A DNA stretch of 14,550 nucleotides from JAWODU01 sp046483125 (GCA_046483125.1 JAWODU010000024.1:1-14550), one strand, 5' to 3'. Shown: positions 1 through 6,944, counted from the stretch's first letter. The notes: generated by a model not told the origin, from the letters alone. Made by a program: numbers and translations.

Positions 1-79
1 AAGCTTCACAGTGTCAGATACCGTCATGCCGGTGTCAAGGAGATGCACTGGCATGACGGTATCTGACACTGTGAAGCTT
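1..79. repeat. Perfect fold-back inverted repeat (30-bp arms, 19-nt loop)
   Basis: Arms 1-30 and 50-79 are exact reverse complements, both bounded by AAGCTT, and enclose loop 31-49. The whole of 1-49 is also the exact reverse complement of 409-457, the leader of the intact sulfatase, while 50 onward is a direct copy of 428 onward. The block is therefore leader DNA read backwards and then forwards. Such a structure at a sequence end is typical of template-switch chimeras or misassembly, but a genuine inverted duplication cannot be excluded. Confidence 0.9.
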
Positions 80-208
80 GTTAAAGGAGATCCCGATGAG
101 TAAACCACCAAACGTAATATTCATTCTTTCCGACCAGCATAACGCCAAGTGCCTCGGGCACAAGGGTCACCCCAACGTAAAGACGCCGAACCTGGACAAG
201 CTTGCCGC
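50..208 (+). repeat. Direct repeat, copy 1 of 2 (sulfatase leader and first codons)
   Basis: By eye, 50-208 is identical to 428-586 over 159 bp, with an offset of 378. It includes the leader, the AAAGGAGAT ribosome binding site, the ATG and the first 37 sulfatase codons. The copies diverge abruptly after 208 and 586. Absence of any mismatch means either a very recent duplication or an artefact. Confidence 0.9.
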
Positions 209-434
209 TTCTGCAAGGCCTCGCGGGCTGAGCTGTATTCGTATACGCGAAGCACGCGGAAACGAAGCAGAAGCGGTGAGATCGCGGTTCGATTTGCGAA
301 CGAAATGCGTGACGCGGGGCTACAGGGCACACACGGAGCAGAAAGGCGGAGCCGAACCCCTCCCAACCCCCCGCCCCGCCGGCCTGCGTGACGAGGGCAA
401 ACGCTGCCAGTGCATCTCCTTGACACCGGCATGA
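96..434 (+). pseudogene. Truncated duplicate of the sulfatase 5' end
   Basis: From ATG 96, preceded by the same ribosome binding site as the intact gene, the first 37 residues (MSKPPNVIFILSDQHN...) are those of the sulfatase at 474. After base 208 the frame runs into unrelated sequence and stops at 434, before the CTPSR active-site motif. The product would lack the catalytic cysteine and nearly all of the fold, so it cannot be a functional sulfatase. The frame beyond 208 is arginine- and proline-rich and looks like chance reading of GC-rich DNA. It may not exist in the real genome if the duplication is an artefact. Confidence 0.7.
209..408. other. Unassigned 200-bp segment between the two sulfatase-start copies
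   Basis: This stretch joins duplicate 1 to the natural leader of the intact sulfatase. I recognise no gene in it. One plus-strand frame is open from the junction to a stop at 389-391 and ends in a Pro/Arg-rich tail, so it could be the 3' end of an upstream gene. A 10-bp perfect inverted repeat, CCGCTTCTGC (205-214) and GCAGAAGCGG (267-276), straddles the 208/209 junction. Confidence 0.4.
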
Positions 435-448
435 CGGTATCTGACACT
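420..448 (+). promoter_or_regulatory. Possible sigma-70-like promoter for the sulfatase
   Basis: TTGACA at 420-425 is a perfect -35 box. Seventeen bases later lies GACACT (443-448), a weak -10 that keeps the conserved second A and final T. The sulfatase ATG follows 25 nt downstream. The good -35 supports the call; the -10 is poor. Confidence 0.35.
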
Positions 449-586
449 GTGAAGCTTGTTAAAGGAGATCCCGATGAGTAAACCACCAAACGTAATATTC
501 ATTCTTTCCGACCAGCATAACGCCAAGTGCCTCGGGCACAAGGGTCACCCCAACGTAAAGACGCCGAACCTGGACAAGCTTGCCGC
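428..586 (+). repeat. Direct repeat, copy 2 of 2 (in the intact sulfatase)
   Basis: Identical to 50-208 by eye. This copy reads on into the intact sulfatase, so it is taken as the original location. With the intervening 209-408 it forms a 378-bp unit of which the first copy is partial. Confidence 0.9.
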
Positions 587-2003
587 AGAGGGAGTGCGTT
601 TCGACAACGCGATTACCCAGAATCCCATCTGTACGCCAAGCCGCGTCTGCTTCCACTCCGGCCAGTACTGCCATAATCACGGCTGCTACGGCCTCAGCGG
701 CCCGCGTCCCCGGGGATTGCCCACGATGTTCGGACATTTCCGAAAGCACGGTTACACCACGGCCGCCCTGGGCAAAATCCACTGTCCCGAGTACTGGATT
801 GAAGACGACTGCGACGTCTTCCACGAAACCTGCAAGTGCAGTATAGACGGCCGCTCCGCCGAGTACGCCTCCTACCTGGAGGAAAGAGGCCTGACTGAAC
901 TGGAAGACCACGGGGCCATGAACGAGTTCGGCCCGAAGGGACGCCAGACCGTTGAGGGAAGACCTTCCAAGGTAAGTTACCAAGACGGCCAGGAAGGCTG
1001 GATTGCTGTTAAGGCAATAGAATTCATGAAGCGGGCGCAAAGCTGCAACAAGCCGTTTTTCATGCACGTGAGTCTGCCGAAGCCGCACCAGTGCTACACC
1101 CCGGCCGAGGAATTCTGGAACCTCTACAACGAAAAGGACCTCGTCCTGCCGGACAACGCGGACAGCGAGGATCCGCATTCTCCGCCGCACCTGAAGGGCA
1201 TGCGGGAACGCTTCCGGAAGGCAGACTGGACGCTGTTTGAGCCCGGGACCTTCACGGCGGGAAGACTGCGGAAACTGCACGGGTATTTCGGCAGTATCAG
1301 CCACGTGGACCACGCCGTGGGCGAGATAGTGCAGTGGCTGGACGAAAACGGCCTCGGCGATGAAACCCTAGTGATTTACTCCAGCGATCACGGGGATTAC
1401 GCCGTCGAACACGGTATCATGGAAAAGGCGCCGGGCATCTGCCACGACGCGATAACGCGCATTCCGTACATCTGGCGGTGGCCGGGCAGATTCAAGCCGG
1501 GCCACGCGGCGCCCGAACTCGTGGAGACTGTGGACGTTTCGGCTACGCTGACGCGTCTGTGCGGCCTGCCGGATCTGGAGACTTCCGACGGCAGGGACAT
1601 AAGCGGCCTGCTGGAAGGCGGAAGCGGAGAATTGCGCGAAGTTGCCGTAACGGAATTCGCGTGGAGCAAAAGCATCCGGAAGGGTGACTGGCGGATGGTA
1701 TGGTATCCCAAGGAGATGTTCGCAGAAGAATACCCCGACGGATTCGGACAGCTTTACAACCTGAAGGAAGACCCGTGGGAAATGAAAAACCTGTATTTCG
1801 AGTCGGAGCATGCCGGCAGGGTAAAGGAAATGCGCGCCGACCTGCTTGAATGGCTCGTTACCAACACCCGTCCGGCCACGACGCTCGGCCCATCGGTGCC
1901 GGAAAGCGAGCAGACCATTACGCGGTACCACCACACCGTGAACGCCGATTACAGGTTCAATCCCGGGCTCATCAGGCAGTCAACGCACGCGAACTACCTG
2001 TGA
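474..2003 (+). CDS. Type I (formylglycine-dependent) sulfatase
   Basis: A 509-residue S1-family sulfatase that would hydrolyse sulfate esters, probably on a sulfated carbohydrate; the substrate cannot be read from sequence. The signature CTPSR lies at residues 53-57, with Cys53 the residue expected to be matured to formylglycine. Other family landmarks are Asp13-Gln14 and Asp305-His306 (metal ligands), LGKIH around 99-103, and LPKPH around 201-205. The ATG at 474 is chosen because AAAGGAGAT sits just upstream; an in-frame TTG at 456 has no comparable site. No signal peptide is evident, since the protein begins directly with the NVIFILSDQH core strand, so a cytoplasmic location is likely unless the N-terminus is misplaced. 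No maturation enzyme is in the window. Its 3' end overlaps the convergent icd gene by 32 bp. Confidence 0.93.
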   Translation: MSKPPNVIFILSDQHNAKCLGHKGHPNVKTPNLDKLAAEGVRFDNAITQNPICTPSRVCFHSGQYCHNHGCYGLSGPRPRGLPTMFGHFRKHGYTTAALGKIHCPEYWIEDDCDVFHETCKCSIDGRSAEYASYLEERGLTELEDHGAMNEFGPKGRQTVEGRPSKVSYQDGQEGWIAVKAIEFMKRAQSCNKPFFMHVSLPKPHQCYTPAEEFWNLYNEKDLVLPDNADSEDPHSPPHLKGMRERFRKADWTLFEPGTFTAGRLRKLHGYFGSISHVDHAVGEIVQWLDENGLGDETLVIYSSDHGDYAVEHGIMEKAPGICHDAITRIPYIWRWPGRFKPGHAAPELVETVDVSATLTRLCGLPDLETSDGRDISGLLEGGSGELREVAVTEFAWSKSIRKGDWRMVWYPKEMFAEEYPDGFGQLYNLKEDPWEMKNLYFESEHAGRVKEMRADLLEWLVTNTRPATTLGPSVPESEQTITRYHHTVNADYRFNPGLIRQSTHANYL

Positions 2004-3195
2004 GCGCCGCGGCGACCGCGTCGATGAATTCCCCGGTTGAAGCGGCGTTTTCCGGTTTGGGGTCGGCAAGCCGGACCAGGTCCCCGGTCATAACGCCGCC
2101 TTCAATCGTGTCCAGCACGGCTTTTTCCAGGCGGTCGGCAAAGTCGCATGCTTCGGGCACGGAATCCAGTTCGCCGCGTTTCCGCAGTGCCCCCGTCCAC
2201 GCGAAAATCAGCGCGGTGGGATTGGTGGAAGTGGTTTCTCCCTTGAGATGCCTGTAGTAATGGCGCTGAACCGTTCCGTGCGCGGCCTCGTATTCGTAAC
2301 AGCCGCGGGGCGACACAAGCACGGAGGTCATCATCGCCAGACTGCCCGAGGCGGAGGCCAGCATGTCGCTCATTACGTCGCCGTCGTAGTTCTTACAGGC
2401 CCAGACGAAGCCTCCGTCGGATTTCATAACGCGGGCCACGGCATCGTCTATAAGGGTGAAGAAATATGTAAGTCCCGCCTTCTCGAACTTTTCCCTGTAC
2501 TTCGTTTCGTACGCCTCCTGGAAAATTTCCCGGAAACGGGCATCATAGGTCTTGCTGATGGTGTCCTTGACGCTGAACCAGAGGTCCTTTCCGGCATCCA
2601 GCGCGAACATGAACGAAGCGTCGGCGAAAGAACGGATGCTGGCCTCGGTGTTGTGAGTTCCCTGCAGTATTCCGGGTCCGTCAAACTCGTGCACGGCGAT
2701 TCTTTTTTCCCCGCCGTCCTCGCCGGTGAAAACCAGCTCCGCTTTCCCCTTGCCCGGCACCAGGATTTCCGCGTTCATGTAAACGTCGCCGTAAGCGTGG
2801 CGGCCTATGGTGATGGGCTTTTTCCAGGTACGGACAAAAGGCCTCACCCTCTTGACGATGATCGGCGTACGGAAAACGGTGCCGTCAAGAATGCCGCGAA
2901 TCGTACCGTTGGGGCTTTTCCACTGTTTCTTGAGGTCATACTCTTCCACCCTCGCCGCGTTGGGAGTGATTGTCGCGCACTTTACGCCGACCCGGTGTTT
3001 CTCTATGGCGCACGCCGCTTCGCGCGTAACGCCGTCGTCCGTTTCGTCGCGGTTTTTCAGCCCGAGGTCGTAGTAGTCAAGGTCAACGTCAACATGCGGA
3101 AGAATGAGTTTGTCTTTCACTGTGCGCCACATGACGCGCGTCATTTCGTCCCCGTCCATTTCAACAACAGGGTTTTTGAGGGATATCTCAGCCAT
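1972..3195 (-). CDS. icd: NADP-dependent isocitrate dehydrogenase, eukaryotic-type homodimeric class
   Basis: A 407-residue cytosolic enzyme interconverting isocitrate and 2-oxoglutarate with NADP(H). Its motifs match the eukaryotic IDH1/IDH2-like class rather than E. coli Icd: KSPNGTIR (93-100, substrate binding), GRHAYGDVY (131-139), NYDGDVMSD (269-277, metal aspartates 271 and 275), and AAHGTVQRHY (304-313), where Arg311-His312 occupy the place of the NADP 2'-phosphate-binding Arg-His of human IDH1. STNP follows at 323-326. It is the last gene of a minus-strand operon: its ATG lies 6 nt after the aclA stop, and its ribosome binding site (AAAAGGACTGA) contains that stop, suggesting translational coupling. 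Being cotranscribed with ATP-citrate lyase, it may work in the reductive direction, or it may supply NADPH; sequence cannot decide. The stop lies inside the sulfatase 3' end. Confidence 0.93.
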   Translation of the reverse strand: MAEISLKNPVVEMDGDEMTRVMWRTVKDKLILPHVDVDLDYYDLGLKNRDETDDGVTREAACAIEKHRVGVKCATITPNAARVEEYDLKKQWKSPNGTIRGILDGTVFRTPIIVKRVRPFVRTWKKPITIGRHAYGDVYMNAEILVPGKGKAELVFTGEDGGEKRIAVHEFDGPGILQGTHNTEASIRSFADASFMFALDAGKDLWFSVKDTISKTYDARFREIFQEAYETKYREKFEKAGLTYFFTLIDDAVARVMKSDGGFVWACKNYDGDVMSDMLASASGSLAMMTSVLVSPRGCYEYEAAHGTVQRHYYRHLKGETTSTNPTALIFAWTGALRKRGELDSVPEACDFADRLEKAVLDTIEGGVMTGDLVRLADPKPENAASTGEFIDAVAAALTGSSRALTA

Positions 3196-3201
3196 TTTCG
3201 A

Positions 3202-5277
3202 TCAGTCCTTTTCCCGCCCGAGGAAGCGGCATTCCCTGACCGGAACCCGCATGTCCATTCCCGTCCCGCTGTCGCGGTGGTCCAGGTATTCGCCCGTGCC
3301 TCCAGCCGCACGCCCGAGGGCGAAGGTCACGAACGGCATGTCCATGGCTCTTTCCAGTGTGATTTTCTTTTCCACCAGCAGTGGCCAGGCTATTCCCATG
3401 CATACGCATGTGATTGCCGCGTCAACGTTGACTGCGTGCACCTTTGTAGTAGCGCTCTGTTTCATCATTTCACGCGAAAGACGGTGGTAGAAATCGAGGA
3501 AGACATTGTATAGCTTATGCTCCCCGAGGTACTCGCTGATAACGCGTTCGCGGGGATCGTAGTTGACCTGCTCGGTATTGAAAACGGGATGCCCAAGGCA
3601 GGGAATACGCTCGTAATCCAGTCCCGCCTCTTTCGCCGCGGCCTTCGTTTTCTTGAACTCGATCACAAAATCGCGCGCAAGCGCGTCCAGGTCGGGCGCG
3701 GATTCCCTGTCGTAAGGATCTTTCATCCCGGTGGAGCGAAACACGTCCACCAGCAGTCGGGCGGCCTTCTTGCCGTTCCCGCCGTGAACCAGGCCCATGG
3801 AACCGAGTGTTGACATCATTGCCGTATTCGGTTCGTTTCCGGCCGACGCCGAAAGCTTGGCGGCCTGGGCGGAAATGGTCCCCGGCCCGTTGGTAAGCGA
3901 AGCTATCAGGCACATCTCGAACAGCCGCGCTTCAAAGGAACGCGTCGGCGGGCTTCCCAGCCAGTAAAGCAGAACCGATTCGGCGAAGGAACCCTTCTCC
4001 ATTTGCTTGAGCAGGGAATAACCGTAAATGCGTGGAACGGCGCCGTCGCTTGACGAGGCGTGAGAAGCATTGCGCATGGCCTGGCGGCTCACGATCCCGC
4101 CCAATGCGGAAACGGCGGTTTTCTCCACCAGTGTGCGGTAGGGCTGGGGGACAACTCCCTTGTGCAGTACCAGGTCCCTGGGCAGTTTCTGCCCGAGTTC
4201 CCCGAGATCGACAATCCAGGGATTAAGGGTCAGAGGCCGTTTCGGTTTGAAGTCCCTGGGAATTTCCAGCGCCGAGAGTACCACGCCGGCGGCGGCGGGT
4301 ATTTCATGCAGGGTCGATACGCGAATGCCCTTGCGTTCCCTCGCCAGGGCGGAGCGCGACTCGGACTGATGCCCCTTTCTGTACGGAGCCGCTTGAAAAT
4401 ATTCATCGAACAGGCGCATCTTCGCCTCAGCGGAAGTGTTGCCGCCTTCGACAATGGCGCCCGCGTGGCCCAGGGCAACGTTTTTCTTTTCCAGGATCGA
4501 ACCGGCAACGTAGACAACCACCGGTTTGACCTTTTTGCGTGAACGGAGATAGTCAATGGCCTCTTTTTCGTAAACGCCGCCGGGTTCCACGTAAAGAACG
4601 ACGAGAGAGGTCCGCCGGTCCGCGTGGGCGAGCGCCAGGAAATCCTTGACTGGTGTCAGTATCAGGGGGTCTTTTCCCGTTGAGACGCCGTAGCTTACTC
4701 CTATGCCCGCGGACCTCAGGTACGAAGCTATGGTGTTTACCATGTTGCCCGAATTGGAAATTATGGCCGCGCTTCCCGGAGTGAATGATTCCGCCGGTGA
4801 ATCGCCGCCCACGGCCCCGGCGCGCACGCCGTCGTGAGCGTTTATGATGCCCAGGGTATTACACCCCACGATATCGACTCCTGAAGACTCGCACAGCCGC
4901 TTGAGCTTGGCCGTTACTTCTATGGATACGTGTTCTGTAATAACGAAAATCGTCTCCACCACGCCTTTGCCATGCTCCAGCACTTCCTTCACGTCGCCGT
5001 ACACGGCTTCGGGGGGGGAATAAACAATAATCTTGTTGGGACGTTTCGCCGCCGGCATTGACTTTATCATGTCGCCAAACTGCCCGTACACGGGTATTAC
5101 CTTTTCACCGGCAACCGCAATCCTCTGGCCGTCTTTGCCGAGAGCCCAGCCCGCGACGACATTTCCGCAGTATGACTGCGACACCGCCGACACCTTGGAT
5201 GCCTCGCGGCCCGTTATGTTGGACACCGCGACGCGGTCGCCTTTTTTAAGAAGATCACGAAGCGTGCGCGCTTTCAT
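3202..5277 (-). CDS. aclA: ATP-citrate lyase large subunit, divergent (SucD-like plus citrate-synthase-like)
   Basis: A 691-residue protein matching the C-terminal half of human ACLY and the bacterial large subunit, which is usually about 610 aa. The SucD-like CoA-ligase part covers about 15-300 and has the phospho-histidine motif GHAGA with His271, plus SNSGNM at 174-179. A segment around 300-430 is longer than I expect for the family. The citrate-synthase-like part (about 440-680) contains FEMCLIASLTNGPGTISA, LGHPV (His563), VNVDA (Asp619) and LGRAAGGTGEYLD. Aligned from memory with human ACLY, Asp619 corresponds to catalytic Asp1026 and His563 to His975, but catalytic His900 of ADHGP is replaced by Asn463 (LTNGP), and the His of the GFIGH motif by Glu663. 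It may be a divergent ACL or a related enzyme with altered chemistry. A 4-codon ORF (5288-5274, MKNQ) behind AAGGGGA overlaps the start as ATGA. The bacterial convention names this subunit A; plants use the reverse. Confidence 0.85.
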   Translation of the reverse strand: MKARTLRDLLKKGDRVAVSNITGREASKVSAVSQSYCGNVVAGWALGKDGQRIAVAGEKVIPVYGQFGDMIKSMPAAKRPNKIIVYSPPEAVYGDVKEVLEHGKGVVETIFVITEHVSIEVTAKLKRLCESSGVDIVGCNTLGIINAHDGVRAGAVGGDSPAESFTPGSAAIISNSGNMVNTIASYLRSAGIGVSYGVSTGKDPLILTPVKDFLALAHADRRTSLVVLYVEPGGVYEKEAIDYLRSRKKVKPVVVYVAGSILEKKNVALGHAGAIVEGGNTSAEAKMRLFDEYFQAAPYRKGHQSESRSALARERKGIRVSTLHEIPAAAGVVLSALEIPRDFKPKRPLTLNPWIVDLGELGQKLPRDLVLHKGVVPQPYRTLVEKTAVSALGGIVSRQAMRNASHASSSDGAVPRIYGYSLLKQMEKGSFAESVLLYWLGSPPTRSFEARLFEMCLIASLTNGPGTISAQAAKLSASAGNEPNTAMMSTLGSMGLVHGGNGKKAARLLVDVFRSTGMKDPYDRESAPDLDALARDFVIEFKKTKAAAKEAGLDYERIPCLGHPVFNTEQVNYDPRERVISEYLGEHKLYNVFLDFYHRLSREMMKQSATTKVHAVNVDAAITCVCMGIAWPLLVEKKITLERAMDMPFVTFALGRAAGGTGEYLDHRDSGTGMDMRVPVRECRFLGREKD

Positions 5278-5331
5278 TGGTTCTTCATCCCGTCCCCTTG
5301 AAATTTCCCTTTGCCATTCTGTACCCGGAAT

Positions 5332-6552
5332 CTACTGCTGTTTGGCCCCCTGTGCCAGACGCGCCGCGTATTCCGCCACAAGGGTAATCGGCGTGTCCGG
5401 CCCGAATATAACATGCGGAAGCCTGAGCTGTTCCAGTGTCTTTCGAATAGCGGCAAACCCCTGGACCAGCCGGGGTCCACCACGGCCTATTACAACCGGA
5501 ATCTTCAGGGGCCCGTTGGCTTCCATCCACTCCGACAGGGCGTCGGCAATGGCCGAAAATGTCACGTCTATGAAAGTATTGTTGGCTTTTCCTCCGAGTA
5601 TAAGCAACAGCGAGGCTTTCCGGAGATGATGTTTGAAACATATCTCCGCGGTACCCTTCATGCGTTCGTACGGAGGGTTGCCGCCGAAATCCGAAAGGAA
5701 CATGGGGTCACCTCCGCACAGGGCCAGGGTTTCGATTACAATGGTGCTCGCGCCACCTCCGAAAAGGATCGGCAGTATTCCACTGCCGCCGAGATCGGCA
5801 ACGTGGGCCTGCCCCTGGTGGCTGGAGGCGGACCATGCGTTCATTTCCGCTTCAAAAGGAGTTTCCGAAACAGGGTATTCGGGAAGGCGGAAATTCAGGT
5901 CCCGTGTTTTGAAATTGTTCGGGTCGAAAGTGGCCTTGAAATCGCACGCGAACATCTGCCCGTCCTTCGTGACGCGCCACGGGTTGATCTCGCAGTGCTG
6001 CATACCGGTGGACATGAACATGTCCCACTGGTTTACGAACTGCAGGGCGAGCCTGGAGTTCAGTTTTCCCTTTATGCCCAGCGTACTCAGGGCGTCCGAA
6101 GCCTGATAGGCGTCCAGTCCCTGGAAAACGTTTACCGGCATCGTGACTATGTCCTTTTCCTCTACCGATTCAACGTCCACGCCGCCGCGCGCCGACGCGG
6201 TGAATGCCGGACCGAGACTGCGGGAGTCGTAAGTTATGGCGGTAAACAGCTCGAGGTCGGCCGGCACATCCTGGACGATGTAAGCCGAACGCGGGGAACG
6301 TCCGCCCACTTCGGTCGCGGCCGCCTGCTTGAGCATCTTGACAGCCTCGGTCGGATCAGACACGCGGCGCAGAGCCCCTGCCTTGCCCCTCTTTCCGCTC
6401 AGGACGTCCGGCTTCACTATTCCCCCGCCCCATTCCTCGAGTTTACGGCGGAGCACGGAAGGCTTCACCGGTTCGGCGAGAAAATCGGGCACGTTTATCT
6501 TGAATCGCGGTGCGAGATCCTCAAGCAGTGTCAGTTCACCGGCCTCCAGCAT
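5332..6552 (-). CDS. aclB: ATP-citrate lyase small subunit (ATP-grasp, SucC-like)
   Basis: A 406-residue protein, close to the ~398 aa of green-sulfur-bacterial AclB, matching the N-terminal half of animal ACLY. It would supply the ATP-grasp and citrate-binding parts that form citryl phosphate with the AclA subunit in the cytoplasm. Visible landmarks are IVKPDVLSGKRGKAG (45-59), the ATP-grasp metal-site block EINPW (188-192) with Asp204, LFGGGASTIVIETLALCGG (263-281), LLILGGKANNTF (316-327), IGRGGP (355-360) and VIFGPDT (381-387). The GGGAS, GGxxAN-like and RGGP blocks fit ACL better than ordinary succinyl-CoA synthetase beta. The ATG at 6552 has GAGGAT about 8 nt upstream. It is the first gene of the operon; 54 bp separate it from aclA. 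Confidence 0.87.
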   Translation of the reverse strand: MLEAGELTLLEDLAPRFKINVPDFLAEPVKPSVLRRKLEEWGGGIVKPDVLSGKRGKAGALRRVSDPTEAVKMLKQAAATEVGGRSPRSAYIVQDVPADLELFTAITYDSRSLGPAFTASARGGVDVESVEEKDIVTMPVNVFQGLDAYQASDALSTLGIKGKLNSRLALQFVNQWDMFMSTGMQHCEINPWRVTKDGQMFACDFKATFDPNNFKTRDLNFRLPEYPVSETPFEAEMNAWSASSHQGQAHVADLGGSGILPILFGGGASTIVIETLALCGGDPMFLSDFGGNPPYERMKGTAEICFKHHLRKASLLLILGGKANNTFIDVTFSAIADALSEWMEANGPLKIPVVIGRGGPRLVQGFAAIRKTLEQLRLPHVIFGPDTPITLVAEYAARLAQGAKQQ

Positions 6553-6582
6553 GGTACGATCCTCATTAAGCCAAACGGCGTG

Positions 6583-6594
6583 TAATGTTCATTA
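6583..6594. promoter_or_regulatory. Small palindrome in the aclB leader, possible operator
   Basis: TAATG (6583-6587), two bases, then CATTA (6590-6594) form a perfect 5-bp dyad. It lies between the proposed -10 box and the aclB start, where a repressor could act. It is short enough to arise by chance. Confidence 0.2.
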
Positions 6595-6617
6595 ACCGTA
6601 ACCGGGCTTACATACAC

Positions 6618-6647
6618 AATTTAGTGCCTCCCCCGCCCCCGGTTCAA
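6618..6647 (-). promoter_or_regulatory. Putative promoter of the aclB-aclA-icd operon
   Basis: Read on the minus strand, TTGAAC (6647-6642) is followed after 18 bases by TAAATT (6623-6618). Each matches the sigma-70 consensus at four positions or more. The G-rich spacer is unusual. The aclB ATG lies about 65 nt downstream. Confidence 0.4.
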
Positions 6648-6697
6648 GTCTAAAAAACATCGCGGGACGGGAGCAGCCGCTGATTACACGGATGTTC

Positions 6698-6818
6698 GCC
6701 GATCGGGGGATCGGCTCCTACAGAAGCCCTGCGGGTGAGACACCCGTCGCTGCAACGTCGGAAGGTGTAGTAACGCGTGTCCCCACGCGTACATGTAGGA
6801 GGCGAACCACTGTTCGCC
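6698..6818. repeat. Cluster of four perfect hairpins in the aclB / glycosidase intergenic region
   Basis: Four consecutive perfect stem-loops are present: GCCGATC/GATCGGC (6698-6704, 6709-6715, loop GGGG); CGGGTG/CACCCG (6732-6737, 6741-6746, loop AGA); ACGCGTG/CACGCGT (6773-6779, 6784-6790, loop TCCC); and GGCGAAC/GTTCGCC (6801-6807, 6812-6818, loop CACT). Three share 7-bp stems and 4-nt loops. The first (read on the minus strand) and the fourth both follow TGTAGGAG, and the third follows TGTAGTA. Stem sequences differ but remain complementary, so structure rather than sequence appears conserved. No ORF is credible here. Confidence 0.85.
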
Positions 6819-6871
6819 GAAGGTCGGGACGGAGGGCAGACGACGGATGACAGACGACGGAGGGAGGGAGA

Positions 6872-6944
6872 GATTAAGATTGGGATTAAGATTGGGATTA
6901 AGATTCGGGGAGATAAAGATTAAGATTAAGATTGCGATTAAGAT
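6872..6944. repeat. GATTAA-type minisatellite
   Basis: Two exact units of GATTAAGATTGG (6872-6883, 6884-6895), a third with one change and one extra base (6896-6908), then degenerate GATTAAGATTAAGATT runs to about 6944. The tract is strongly strand-biased, G/A/T-rich with hardly any C. Just upstream, CAGACGACGGA occurs twice with 14-bp spacing (6837 and 6851), followed by GGGAGGGAG. A minus-strand frame would encode an Asn-Leu/Pro repeat, which I treat as coincidental. Confidence 0.85.

Noticed and set aside
1..79. Insertion-sequence terminal inverted repeat
   Set aside because: The arms enclose only 19 nt, the sequence is sulfatase leader DNA, and no transposase is nearby.
456..473. TTG start adding six residues to the sulfatase
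   Set aside because: The proposed extension covers the ribosome binding site AAAGGAGAT itself; ATG 474 is correctly spaced from it.
2248..3513. Plus-strand ORF of 421 codons opposite icd and the end of aclA
   Set aside because: It spans the antisense of two real genes, has no family motif and no plausible ribosome binding site.
5311..6585. Long plus-strand ORF (424 codons) opposite aclB
   Set aside because: It is antisense to a gene with strong family motifs. The translation shows no recognisable domain and is Arg/His-rich, as expected for a shadow frame in GC-rich DNA.
6698..6944. CRISPR array
   Set aside because: The hairpin units differ in sequence and spacing, and the GATTAA tract has no spacers; no cas gene is present.
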